Positions 1 to 6,708 are shown, counted from the stretch's first letter. The stretch: DNA of 7,435 nucleotides from Pseudarthrobacter sp. (GCA_013362385.1 JABFWC010000044.1:1-7435); one strand, 5' to 3'. Program-made: numbers and translations. Notes: a model not told the origin generated them from the letters alone.

Positions 1-1
1 C

Positions 2-1189
2 CTAGACGATGGCAGAGATGCCCGTGATGGCCCGACCAGTGACCAGGGTATTGATTTCGGCCGTGCCTTCGTAAGAGTAGATGGCCTCCGCGTCGGCGAA
101 GATCTTGGCCATTTCAAAGTCCGTCACGATGCCGTTGCCGCCCAGGATGCTGCGGCCAAGGGCAACACTTTCCCGCATGCGGGCGGTGGCGAAGGCCTTG
201 CCCAGCGCGGACTGCTCGTCCCTGGCCATCCCCTCATCCTCCAACTGGGAGAGCCGCACCATCATGCCCATGGAGCTGACGGCGTTGCCAAGGATCCGGA
301 CCAGCTGGTCCTGGATGAGTTGGAAGGATGCCAGGGGCCGGCCGAACTGGCGGCGTTCCACTGCATAGCGCCGCGCCACATCGAACGCTGCCAGTTGCAG
401 CCCGACGGCCTGCCAGGCGACGGCCAGCCGGGTGACCTTAAGCACCTTGTTGACGTCGCGGAAACTGTTGGCGCCGGCCAGCTTGAAGAAGTCCGGGACG
501 AGCACGTCCTGCAGCAGGATGTCGGCGTTCTGGACCGTTCGGAGGGAGAGCTTGTTGTCGATCCTGGTTGTCGTGACCCCGGGCAGCGCTGTGTCCACCA
601 GGAAGCCTTTGACCTGGTTGTCCGCCACGTCGCGGGCGTAGATCACCACCCAGTCGGAAAACGTGGCGTTGCCGATCCACCGCTTTGCTCCATTGAGGAC
701 CCAGTTGGCGCCGTCCTTCCTGGCGGTGGTCCGCGTTCCCCCGGCGACGTCACTGCCGCCCAGCGGCTCCGTGAGCCCGAAGGCGCCGATCTTTTTCAGC
801 GAGTAGATGTCCGGCAGCCACGCGTCCTGCTGCTCCGGGGAGGCAAGCGCCTCGATGGAACCGGTGAAGAGCCCGTCATGCACGCCCATGAAGGTGGCGA
901 TGGAGGCATCAGCCCGGGTGACCTCGGCGTGCAGGATGCCGGCGAAGAGGTTCGAGTAGCCCTGCCGCCGGACCGGGCTCACCAAGTCCAGGGCAGCAAG
1001 CTTGGGCACCAGGTCCATCGGGAACTCTCCGCGGTTCCAGCAGTCGACGGCAATGGGGCGGACTTCGCGGGCAAGGAAGTCCCGGACTTCGGCGAGCCGG
1101 TCCCGCTCCTTGCCGGAGAGGAGCTGCTCGAAGGCGTAGAAGTCGCCGTCGGCGTAGGGAAGCGCTGCGGGATCGGCGGAGGTGGGCAT
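2..1189 (-). CDS. Acyl-CoA dehydrogenase, glutaryl-CoA-dehydrogenase-like branch
   Basis: Complete 395-aa FAD flavoenzyme expected to oxidise an acyl-CoA to the 2,3-enoyl-CoA in the cytoplasm and pass electrons to ETF. Residues 1-130 look like the helical N-domain. The beta domain carries the family signature GLTEPLGGSDVAG at about 138-150, and the C-terminal helical domain has RRQFGRPLASFQLIQ (279-293). The catalytic base is Glu374 in YSYEGTAEIN, followed by TGRAITG, the arrangement of glutaryl-CoA dehydrogenases. However, where I recall the human enzyme having YRSAMSV, with the arginine that holds the glutaryl carboxylate, this protein has IATFMGV (about 97-103), so the arginine appears to be Ala. 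Glutaryl-CoA is therefore doubtful and the substrate is open. The ATG start is supported by AGAAGG five bases upstream. It stands alone behind a tRNA terminator and has its own operator-overlapped promoter. Family call is firm; substrate is not. Confidence 0.93.
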   Translation of the reverse strand: MPTSADPAALPYADGDFYAFEQLLSGKERDRLAEVRDFLAREVRPIAVDCWNRGEFPMDLVPKLAALDLVSPVRRQGYSNLFAGILHAEVTRADASIATFMGVHDGLFTGSIEALASPEQQDAWLPDIYSLKKIGAFGLTEPLGGSDVAGGTRTTARKDGANWVLNGAKRWIGNATFSDWVVIYARDVADNQVKGFLVDTALPGVTTTRIDNKLSLRTVQNADILLQDVLVPDFFKLAGANSFRDVNKVLKVTRLAVAWQAVGLQLAAFDVARRYAVERRQFGRPLASFQLIQDQLVRILGNAVSSMGMMVRLSQLEDEGMARDEQSALGKAFATARMRESVALGRSILGGNGIVTDFEMAKIFADAEAIYSYEGTAEINTLVTGRAITGISAIV

Positions 1190-1237
1190 GGAGACCTTCT
1201 TCGTGCTCGGCGCTGACCATGCATCCGTTATCGCTGC

Positions 1238-1267
1238 ACGGTATGTTACTGGTCAGTAACATACCGT
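1238..1267. promoter_or_regulatory. 30-bp perfect palindrome, probable TetR-family operator
   Basis: Two perfect 14-base arms, ACGGTATGTTACTG and its complement, flank a 2-base GT centre. The palindrome covers the -10 box and the predicted start of transcription of the acyl-CoA dehydrogenase, where a bound protein would block RNA polymerase. Length, symmetry and the TTACTG..CAGTAA core fit TetR-family operators that commonly control actinobacterial fatty-acid or amino-acid catabolic genes, with an acyl-CoA as inducer. No regulator gene lies in the window; it may lie just beyond position 1 or elsewhere. It is not a terminator: it has no U-tract and sits upstream of the gene. Confidence 0.72.
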
Positions 1268-1286
1268 AAGGGGGCCGCTCCGCCAA
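1258..1286 (-). promoter_or_regulatory. Sigma-70-type promoter of the acyl-CoA dehydrogenase
   Basis: On the minus strand, TTGGCG (1286-1281) and TATGTT (1263-1258) are separated by exactly 17 bases, each matching four of six consensus positions. Transcription would begin near 1251, giving a leader of about 60 bases before the ATG at 1189. The -10 box lies inside one arm of the palindrome at 1238-1267. Seen in sequence; activity is inferred. Confidence 0.5.
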
Positions 1287-1303
1287 GAACCCGATTAAGC
1301 AGG

Positions 1304-1338
1304 AAACCGCGGCCGACGTAAGTTGTCGGCCGCGGTTT
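1304..1338 (-). terminator. Hairpin terminator downstream of the CAT-anticodon tRNA
   Basis: A perfect 14-bp stem (AAACCGCGGCCGAC with its complement) closes a 7-base loop. It lies 24 bases beyond the tRNA 3' end, and so would end tRNA transcription and shield the acyl-CoA dehydrogenase promoter. The minus-strand tail (GGTTTCCTGC) has a poor U-tract. The plus-strand tail (GGTTTGCGGCTTTT) is slightly better, so it may work in both directions. The very stable stem is typical of tRNA terminators in high-GC actinomycetes. Confidence 0.65.
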
Positions 1339-1361
1339 GCGGCTTTTGCACTGCTTCTATG

Positions 1362-1435
1362 TAGGGCTACTCGGACTTGAACCGAGGACCTTAGGATTAT
1401 GAGTCCCGCGCTCTAACCAGCTGAGCTATAGCCCC
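1362..1435 (-). tRNA. tRNA with CAT anticodon, probably elongator tRNA-Met (tRNA-Ile2 not excluded)
   Basis: The full 74-nt cloverleaf can be drawn: acceptor GGGGCTA/TAGCCCT with a G1-U72 wobble, TA, D-arm GCTC-AGCTGGTTA-GAGC, anticodon loop CTCATAA, T-arm CTCGG-TTCAAGT-CCGAG, discriminator A73 and no encoded CCA. Position 1 pairs with 72, so it is not an initiator tRNA. Elongator Met and lysidine-modified Ile2 share the CAT anticodon. The G4-C69 pair, where E. coli tRNA-Ile2 has C4-G69, favours Met only mildly. The anticodon stem is irregular, with C27-A43 unpaired and G28-U42 wobble. A possible -10 (TAGAGT, minus strand 1487-1482) precedes it with no good -35, so it may be partly read through from the glycosyltransferase gene 70 bp upstream. 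Confidence 0.93.
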
Positions 1436-1505
1436 CCAGTGCCCCCGCCTGCGTCCGTGACCGGTCGGGCAGGGCAGGAACACTCTAGCAAACCCGGGAA
1501 AGGGT

Positions 1506-2702
1506 TCAGACCACTTTGTCCTCGAAGGACGCGCCCCGGTACAGATCCTCGAAGGTCTGCAGCGTGCCCTGGATGCTGTGCGGCTCGACCATCTCCCGGC
1601 TTGCCCGGCCCATGGCGCGCTGCTCATCCTTGGGCAGCTCCAGGACCTGGGTGATCTTCTTGGCCAGGTCGTCACTGTCGTTGGGCGTGAAGAGGTAGCC
1701 GTTCCGGCCGTCGCGCACCAGGTGCGGCAGCGCCATGGCGTCGGCGAGGACCACGGGAGTCGAGGCCGACATTGCCTCCAGGGTCACCAGCGACTGCAGT
1801 TCGGCCGTCCCCGGCATGCAGAACAGGTCGGCCTGAATGTAGGCGCGGCGAAGGTCGGCGTCGCTGGCGAGGCCCAGGAACTTGACCCGGTCGCCCAGGC
1901 CGAGCCGCTGCACGAGGTCCTCCAGTGACGCACGCACTTCTCCCCCGCCGATGATTTCCAGGTGTACGTTCAGCTCCCGCGGGGTCTTGCTGATCGCCCG
2001 GATCAGGACGTCCACGTGCTTTTCCTCCGCCAGCCGTCCGGCGAACAGTACCGTGGGGTGCGGGTGCGGCTCGATGTGTTCCCCTGGCTGGAGTTCGTAG
2101 GCGGCCGAGTCGATGCCGTTGGACAGCGGCAGGACCTTGCGCAGGAAGGCGTGCTCGTGCATGGCCTTGGCGGCCAGCGGGGTGGGTGTGGTGATGACGT
2201 CCGCCTGGCCCATCACCTTGCCCATGTCCTTCCAGGAGATCCTGCCGATGATGTTCTTGAACCACTGGGGGAAGGGCAGGAACGGGTTCAGGTTCTCCGG
2301 CATGAAGTGGTTGGTGGCAACAATTCGGACGCCGCGCTTCACGGCCTCATACAGGACGTGCTCGCCGATCATGTAGTGGCTTTGGATGTGCACGACGTCG
2401 GGCTTGACCCGGTCGAACAGCAGGCTGATTTCCTTTTTGATTTCCCAGGGGAAGCAGATGCGGAAGGTTTCGTGGGTGGGCACGCTGTGGGAGCGGAGGC
2501 GGTGCACGGTGGCTTCATCGCGGAATTCGGTGAAGCTCTTTCCCTTGCCGTCGCGGCAGGCCAGGACGTGGACGTTGTGTCCCCGGGCGGTCATGCCCTT
2601 GGCCAGCCGGTAGCCGAACTGGGCGGCGCCGTTGACGTGGGGCGGGTAGGTGTCAGCGGCGATCAGGATGGTCAGGGGGCGCTGGTCGGCTGGCGTGGTC
2701 AT
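1506..2702 (-). CDS. GT4-family glycosyltransferase (GT-B fold), probable lipid glycosyltransferase
   Basis: 398-aa retaining glycosyltransferase of CAZy family GT4, expected to move a sugar from a nucleotide donor to an acceptor at the inner face of the membrane. The N-terminal Rossmann half starts TILIAADTYPPHVNGAA (11-27) and has VHIQSHYMIGE (104-114), as in bacterial diacylglycerol glucosyl-/mannosyltransferases. The C-terminal donor half has SNGID (194-198), AGRLAEEKHVDVLIRA (221-236) and GLASDADLRRAYIQADLF. The E-x7-E donor motif is Glu301/Glu309 in ELQSLVTLEAMS. The ATG at 2702 is supported by AGGAG six bases upstream; longer in-frame starts run through the transporter gene. No signal peptide or membrane helix is visible, so any membrane contact is peripheral. 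It follows a phosphatidyltransferase and a transporter, which favours a glycolipid product. Donor and acceptor cannot be told from sequence. A short AACCC/GGGTT hairpin lies at its stop (1491-1506). Confidence 0.9.
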   Translation of the reverse strand: MTTPADQRPLTILIAADTYPPHVNGAAQFGYRLAKGMTARGHNVHVLACRDGKGKSFTEFRDEATVHRLRSHSVPTHETFRICFPWEIKKEISLLFDRVKPDVVHIQSHYMIGEHVLYEAVKRGVRIVATNHFMPENLNPFLPFPQWFKNIIGRISWKDMGKVMGQADVITTPTPLAAKAMHEHAFLRKVLPLSNGIDSAAYELQPGEHIEPHPHPTVLFAGRLAEEKHVDVLIRAISKTPRELNVHLEIIGGGEVRASLEDLVQRLGLGDRVKFLGLASDADLRRAYIQADLFCMPGTAELQSLVTLEAMSASTPVVLADAMALPHLVRDGRNGYLFTPNDSDDLAKKITQVLELPKDEQRAMGRASREMVEPHSIQGTLQTFEDLYRGASFEDKVV

Positions 2703-2744
2703 GGAGTACTCCTGATGGTCACGGTGCGGACAGCATGGAACTGG

Positions 2745-2768
2745 CAGCACGGTTGGCCGCCGGTGCTG
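2745..2768 (-). other. Hairpin in the transporter-glycosyltransferase gap
   Basis: In the 110-bp gap, CAGCA and CGG on one side pair with CCG and TGCTG on the other around a 7-base loop, with one bulged base. There is no T-tract, so it is not a standard terminator. It could be an mRNA-stability or attenuation element between two genes of an operon, or chance in GC-rich DNA. Next to it, GGAGTACTCC (2703-2712) is a 10-bp palindrome holding the ribosome binding site of the glycosyltransferase; with no loop it cannot fold as a hairpin. Confidence 0.3.
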
Positions 2769-2812
2769 TGGCATGCGGCCTCGTGGAATTGCTGGGTATT
2801 GGCGGGACTGGG

Positions 2813-3721
2813 CTAGTGGGACGGCCTGCCGGCGGCCTTCCGCGCATCCTTCTTGCGCTTGGTGACCTCCGGGTGGTGCCGGGAAAGGGCGATAACCCCA
2901 ACGATAGCAAGGCACGCCGCTGTTCCCATTGCAATAGCCATGACAGCGTGCACGTCGGGCCGCAGTTCGCCGAGGATGATGATCCCGATGGCAATGCCCA
3001 CCATGGGGTCGATGACGGTGAGGCCGGCGATCACCAGGTCCGGCGGGCCCGTGGAGTAGGCGTTCTGCACGAACCATGATCCCAGGCCGCCGGCGGCGAT
3101 GATGGCAAGCACCGAATACCACTGCACATTCAGCAGGAAGAGGCCGTTCGGGTCCAGGAGGTGTTTGCCGATGATCCGGGTCAGCACCGCGACGAAGCCG
3201 AAAAGGATGCCGGCGCCCAGGATGTAGACAAAGGAGTTCATCCGGTGCTTGAACATCACCGCCAGCGTCCCGAACAGTCCCACCGCCAGGGCCAGCAGGA
3301 GCACGATTGTCAGTTCGTCCTCAAGGCTGACATGGTGGCTTTCCTGGGTGACGTTAACGGCCAGCAGGACAAAGAGCGCCGAACCCGTCACGCACGCGGC
3401 GATCGACACGGCCGTGGCGCGGTTGATGGTGAGGTCCTGGTCCCGGGCGTTGATGACGGTGGTGATCACCAGGGCTATGGCGCCGATCGGCTGCACCACC
3501 GTGAGCGGGGCGGATACCAGCGCCACGGCGTTCATGCCCATGCCGGTGCACAACAGCAGGAGGCCGAACATCCAGCGGGGGTTGCGCAACAGGCGGAGGA
3601 AGCCGTTGGAGCTCAGGGCCAGGCCGCCTGTGTCCGCCTTCACTGCGCTGCCCTGGCGCTGGGCGCCCAGGGCGAGGCAAAATGCGCCCAGGACCGCCAG
3701 GCCGACGGCCACCCACACCAT
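2813..3721 (-). CDS. DMT-superfamily (NIPA/EamA-like) membrane transporter
   Basis: 302-aa polytopic inner-membrane protein with about nine hydrophobic helices (roughly 2-20, 50-70, 72-90, 103-122, 136-157, 164-181, 201-219, 228-250 and 258-280) and a basic cytoplasmic tail (HHPEVTKRKKDARKAAGR). The segment SAPLTVVQPIGAIALV (70-85) and the repeated C-terminal pattern TVIDPMVGIAIGIIILGE (235-252) are the paired family motifs of drug/metabolite transporters, of the type related to NIPA Mg2+ transporters. The substrate is unknown; family members include ion carriers, metabolite exporters and lipid-carrier flippases such as EmrE-like ArnE/F. The ATG overlaps the stop of the phosphatidyltransferase by one base (TGATG), implying translational coupling. 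The glycosyltransferase follows 110 bp downstream. Length is normal for the family, with no damage visible. Confidence 0.88.
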   Translation of the reverse strand: MVWVAVGLAVLGAFCLALGAQRQGSAVKADTGGLALSSNGFLRLLRNPRWMFGLLLLCTGMGMNAVALVSAPLTVVQPIGAIALVITTVINARDQDLTINRATAVSIAACVTGSALFVLLAVNVTQESHHVSLEDELTIVLLLALAVGLFGTLAVMFKHRMNSFVYILGAGILFGFVAVLTRIIGKHLLDPNGLFLLNVQWYSVLAIIAAGGLGSWFVQNAYSTGPPDLVIAGLTVIDPMVGIAIGIIILGELRPDVHAVMAIAMGTAACLAIVGVIALSRHHPEVTKRKKDARKAAGRPSH

Positions 3722-4344
3722 CAGGCGGTCCCGCCGTCGTGCCGCTTAAGTTCCCTGCCCTTGCGCAGGATGGCCCGGAAATAGTTGTAGGCCGCCACCC
3801 AGTGGCCGACGAGGCCCAGCCCAAGCACCACCCAGGCGGCGGCAAAGAGCTGGCCTGAGAATCCGGTGTCCAGGCGCGAGAAGACAAGCAGCGGCGTCCC
3901 CAGCAGGAGCAGCCCCGTCCTGACCTTGCCCACCACGCTCACCGGGAGGTCCGGGTGGCCGTGGAAGAAGAAGAGCGTCATGGCCAGCAGCACGGCGTCC
4001 GGGATCACCAGCGCGGCCAGGTACAGCCAATGCACGACGCCGGCGATCACCAGCGTGACGGCGACGGCGATCATGGCCAGGCGGTCGGCGATGGGGTCCA
4101 GGACCCGGCCAAGCCTGGAAGCCTGGTCGAACCGGCGGGCAATGTAGCCGTCAATCCAGTCGGTTCCGGCCATTACGGCCAGGACCACGACCCCCGCCCC
4201 GTATTCGTGTTGGGCAAGCACCAGCCAGATGAAGAGCGGCACGCCCATGAACCGGACCACGGTGAGCAGGTTGGGGATGGTGTACACCACATCGCGGTCC
4301 ACCTGGGGACGGCCAGGCCGCGCGCCTGCACCGATGAACTTCAC
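3721..4344 (-). CDS. CDP-alcohol phosphatidyltransferase (PgsA/cardiolipin-synthase-like)
   Basis: 207-aa integral membrane enzyme that transfers a phosphatidyl group from CDP-diacylglycerol to an alcohol, releasing CMP. The full family signature D-x2-DG-x2-AR-x8-G-x3-D-x3-D is intact: Asp62, Asp65-Gly66, Ala69-Arg70, Gly79, Asp83 and Asp87; the aspartates bind the metal ions and the last acts as base. Helices flank it (about 24-44, 50-60, 88-106, 108-127, 143-156 and 165-184). IPNLLTVVRFMGVPLFIWLVL near the N-terminus and TDWIDGYIARR resemble the eukaryotic-type cardiolipin synthases of Streptomyces as I recall them; phosphatidylglycerophosphate synthase is the main alternative. The start is GTG; the purine-rich leader gives GGAGG only one base away, so Shine-Dalgarno spacing is poor and Val15 is a possible later start. 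It is coupled by TGATG to the transporter downstream. Confidence 0.92.
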   Translation of the reverse strand: MKFIGAGARPGRPQVDRDVVYTIPNLLTVVRFMGVPLFIWLVLAQHEYGAGVVVLAVMAGTDWIDGYIARRFDQASRLGRVLDPIADRLAMIAVAVTLVIAGVVHWLYLAALVIPDAVLLAMTLFFFHGHPDLPVSVVGKVRTGLLLLGTPLLVFSRLDTGFSGQLFAAAWVVLGLGLVGHWVAAYNYFRAILRKGRELKRHDGGTA

Positions 4345-4368
4345 CCCTCCCCCTTTCCTTCCTGCCGC

Positions 4369-4399
4369 ATTCTATTGGCACTGCGATGGTGCCTGTCCG
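4369..4399 (-). promoter_or_regulatory. Candidate promoter of the phosphatidyltransferase-transporter-glycosyltransferase operon
   Basis: Minus strand: TAGAAT (4374-4369) is a good -10, 24 bases before the GTG at 4344. CGGACA (4399-4394) is a partial -35 at a long 19-base spacing. A short inverted repeat, GGCAC/GTGCC, lies in the spacer. The 95-bp gap after the holin-like gene has no clear terminator, so read-through is also possible. Confidence 0.38.
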
Positions 4400-4439
4400 G
4401 TGGTATGCCGCGTTGTGCTGCGCCGTGTGCCCGCGGGGG

Positions 4440-5291
4440 CTAGTACGTGCGCAGGAGCCGGCGGAGCAGGACCACCAGGAGCGTCCCGGCGGCGGCAAGG
4501 GCAGCGAGGGGCTTCCACCGTTCCCGCAGCCCCGCGGAACCGGAGAGGCCCCCGAGCCTCTGCGCGGCCATGTCCTTGCCGCGGGCTGCGAGCACCTGGC
4601 CTTCGCGCGCCTTTTGCTGCGCGACGGCCAGCAGGTACCGGCCCTGGGTCTTCAGGTCCAGTTCGGTGCCGAGTTCATCACGGACTTCGGTGAGGTGGTG
4701 GCGGCGCTGGTTTAGGCGGCGGGCCAGCTCGGGCTCGGATGCTTGCGGGTATTCCTGGTCGTGCCGGGCGGCCTTTGCTTCCTTTTCCGCCTTGGCCTTC
4801 GCAGCGGCTTCCACCTTGGCCGCCTTCGCGGCCTTGCCTTCGGGGCTCTCCGGGTCGAGGACGGCCGGGTTGAAGGCGGAGCCCTCCTTTGCGACGCCGA
4901 TATCATGCCTGATGCCCCGGATGGTTTCCTCCGGCAGGAGGGGCATGGCCTTCTTGAACCTGCCGACGCCGACCAGTCCGCCGATGAGCGCGATCAGGAG
5001 GAACGCTGCGGAGACCAGGAGGGCAGCGAGCCAGGCGGGCATGATGGTGGCCAGGCCCATGATGGCGGCGACGATCAGGCCCACCACCAGGAAGAGGAGG
5101 AAGATGAGGGCCACGGCGAGGAAGGCGGCTGCAACTCCTACCTGGACACCCTTGCGCTTCAGTTCGAACTTCGCGAAGGCGATTTCGTCGTTGAGCTGGC
5201 GGGGTGCCAACCGGAAAAGGAGTTTTAGCGTCCCGGGCAGCGCGGTAAAGCGCAATCCCGGGCTGGTACGCCCGCTGTGACGTCCGCTCAT
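4440..5291 (-). CDS. Actinobacterial holin-X-like membrane protein fused to a DUF3618-like C-terminus
   Basis: 283-aa membrane protein. Residues 21-120 match the general form of the actinobacterial holin-X family (phage holin superfamily III-like): an amphipathic stretch with NDEIAFAKFELKRKG (34-48), two hydrophobic helices (about 50-79 and 86-110), then RFKKAMPLLPEETIRGIRHDI. A charged Ala/Lys-rich linker follows (about 152-178), likely helical. EPELARRLNQRRHHLTEVRDEL (186-207) resembles DUF3618, and a third helix (261-277) ends in RRLLRTY. Both ends are thus membrane-anchored with a long charged middle. No lysin or other phage gene is nearby, so it is a resident chromosomal protein; its role is unknown, perhaps in envelope organisation or stress. 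ATG 5291 has GGCGG at five bases' spacing. It is divergent from the MFS gene and upstream of the lipid operon. Confidence 0.82.
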   Translation of the reverse strand: MSGRHSGRTSPGLRFTALPGTLKLLFRLAPRQLNDEIAFAKFELKRKGVQVGVAAAFLAVALIFLLFLVVGLIVAAIMGLATIMPAWLAALLVSAAFLLIALIGGLVGVGRFKKAMPLLPEETIRGIRHDIGVAKEGSAFNPAVLDPESPEGKAAKAAKVEAAAKAKAEKEAKAARHDQEYPQASEPELARRLNQRRHHLTEVRDELGTELDLKTQGRYLLAVAQQKAREGQVLAARGKDMAAQRLGGLSGSAGLRERWKPLAALAAAGTLLVVLLRRLLRTY

Positions 5292-5458
5292 CGGTGCCGC
5301 CTAACTGGTCTGATGGGTCGATACTGCTTCCGTTGTGCCGCGGAAAATGTGCAGCCGCACAGTCCACGCCACCCAAACTACCATTCAGGGTCAGGGCGGC
5401 CTTCCGGGCATGCCGGACGGCGCGGCCTACAACGATGAAAAACCAGTCCGCCCGGGCC

Positions 5459-5464
5459 TAGGAT
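5459..5464 (+). promoter_or_regulatory. -10 element for a leaderless MFS transcript
   Basis: TAGGAT ends eight bases before the GTG at 5473, placing the start of transcription at or next to the first codon, the usual geometry of leaderless actinobacterial genes. The -35 region (TGAAAA at 5436-5441) is weak. AGGA within the same bases could instead act as a ribosome binding site nine bases from GTG, so the two readings compete. The 181-bp divergent gap holds no gene that I can support. Confidence 0.45.
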
Positions 5465-5472
5465 GGTTGTCC

Positions 5473-6696
5473 GTGACCACTCCCGCCAATCCGGGCGACC
5501 TGCTCAGCCGCCGCCGGAAGCTCCTGTACATCCTCCTCCTCGGCGCCCTGACCGCCCTGGGCCCCTTTACCATCGACCTCTACCTTCCCGCCTTCCCGGC
5601 ACTAGAAGCGAGCCTGGGGGTGACCGAGGCGCAGGTCCAGCTAACCTTGGCCGGTACCACGGTGGGGTTTGCCTTCGGCCAGCTCGTGGTGGGTCCTTTC
5701 AGCGACAAGTTCGGCCGCAGGACTCCCCTTATCCTGGCCACTGCGCTGCATATCGCCGCCTCCCTCGGCGCGGCCCTGTCCACGGACATCAGCACGCTGG
5801 GAATCTTCCGCGTCCTCATGGGCGTCGGCGCGGCCGGCGGCGGCGTGGTGGCCATGGCCATGGTGCGGGACCTGTTCTCCGGATACGCGATGGTGCGGAT
5901 GTTTTCCCGGATGTCGCTGGTCAACGGTCTGGCGCCCATCCTGGCCCCGGTCATTGGCTCCCAGCTGCTGCTGGTGATGCCCTGGCCGGGGATCTTCGTA
6001 TTCCTGGCCACCTACGGCACCCTGGTGATCGTGGCGGCCCTGCTCCTGGTGCGCGAGACGCTGCCGCCGGAGAAGCGGGGGCACAGCGGCATGACGGCAC
6101 GGCAGCGCTACAACGTCCTATTCAGTGACCGGATCTTCGTGGGGCTGCTGATGGTGGCCGGGTTCAACTTCGGCGGGCTCTTCACCTACCTCTCCGCCTC
6201 CCCCTTCCTGTTCCAGGACGTCTTCGGGTTTTCCGCCCAGCAGTACGGCCTGCTGTTCGGCATCAACTCCCTGGGCATCGTGGCGGGCGTGCAGACCAGT
6301 TCCCGGCTGATCAGGATTGTGCCGCCGCAATGGATCCTTGCCTTCGCCACGGCATGGCTGTTCCTGATGGCCATGCTGATCGTGGTGTTCGACCGCCTGG
6401 GCCTGGGCCTGTGGGGCGTGATGGTCCCGCTGTGGTTCTACATCATGGGCACCGGCTTCATGTTCCCCTGCGTCCAGGTGCTGGCCCTTGCGGCCCATGC
6501 CTCGCAGGCTGGTACGGCAGCGTCCCTGCTGGGCGCCGCGACCTTCCTGATGGCCGGCCTGATCTCCCCGGTGGTGGGCTGGCTCGGCATCACCAGCGCG
6601 ATGCCGATGGGAGCGGTGCAGGCAGCCTGCATCCTGCTCGCGATTGCCGCCCTGTGGCTGGTGGTCCGGCCCCGCACGGTCCCCTCCATCCACTAG
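5473..6696 (+). CDS. MFS multidrug efflux transporter, Bcr/CflA family
   Basis: 407-aa proton-driven drug exporter of the inner membrane with 12 predicted helices. TIDLYLPAFP (33-42) in helix 1, with a buried Asp35, is the hallmark of Bcr/CflA (DHA1) pumps. MFS motif A is GPFSDKFGRR (74-83) between helices 2 and 3, motif B is FRVLMGVGAAGG (112-123) in helix 4, and the antiporter motif C region is NGLAPILAPVIGSQ (151-164) in helix 5. The central loop is ETLPPEKRGHSGMTARQRYN. I chose GTG 5473 because it gives the normal family length, starts just before the RRRKLLYI membrane entry and sits under a -10 box. In-frame ATGs at 5335 and 5410 add a low-complexity, non-membrane leader. Family members export chloramphenicol, bicyclomycin, sulfonamides or metabolites; the real substrate is unknown. 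A small membrane protein follows 12 bp later. Confidence 0.93.
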   Translation: MTTPANPGDLLSRRRKLLYILLLGALTALGPFTIDLYLPAFPALEASLGVTEAQVQLTLAGTTVGFAFGQLVVGPFSDKFGRRTPLILATALHIAASLGAALSTDISTLGIFRVLMGVGAAGGGVVAMAMVRDLFSGYAMVRMFSRMSLVNGLAPILAPVIGSQLLLVMPWPGIFVFLATYGTLVIVAALLLVRETLPPEKRGHSGMTARQRYNVLFSDRIFVGLLMVAGFNFGGLFTYLSASPFLFQDVFGFSAQQYGLLFGINSLGIVAGVQTSSRLIRIVPPQWILAFATAWLFLMAMLIVVFDRLGLGLWGVMVPLWFYIMGTGFMFPCVQVLALAAHASQAGTAASLLGAATFLMAGLISPVVGWLGITSAMPMGAVQAACILLAIAALWLVVRPRTVPSIH

Positions 6697-6708
6697 GCAG
6701 TGCCCGCC

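Noticed and set aside
320..1216. Plus-strand frame of 298 codons opposite the acyl-CoA dehydrogenase
   Set aside because: Gly/Val/Asp/His-rich shadow of a clearly real gene, with no domain or start signals of its own.
1304..1338. Operator or attachment site
   Set aside because: The 14-bp stem with a 7-base loop just past a tRNA is better explained as a terminator hairpin.
2703..3122. N-terminal extension of the glycosyltransferase into the transporter gene
   Set aside because: The extra 140 codons read the transporter in another frame, are His/Arg/Gly-rich, and a good ribosome binding site precedes ATG 2702.
4440..5291. Evidence for a prophage
   Set aside because: The only phage-like label is the holin-X domain, which is widespread as a chromosomal gene; no lysin, capsid, integrase or att site is visible.
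5335..5472. Upstream ATG starts (5335 and 5410) for the MFS gene
   Set aside because: The added residues lack membrane or signal character, and the -10/GTG arrangement plus family length favour 5473.
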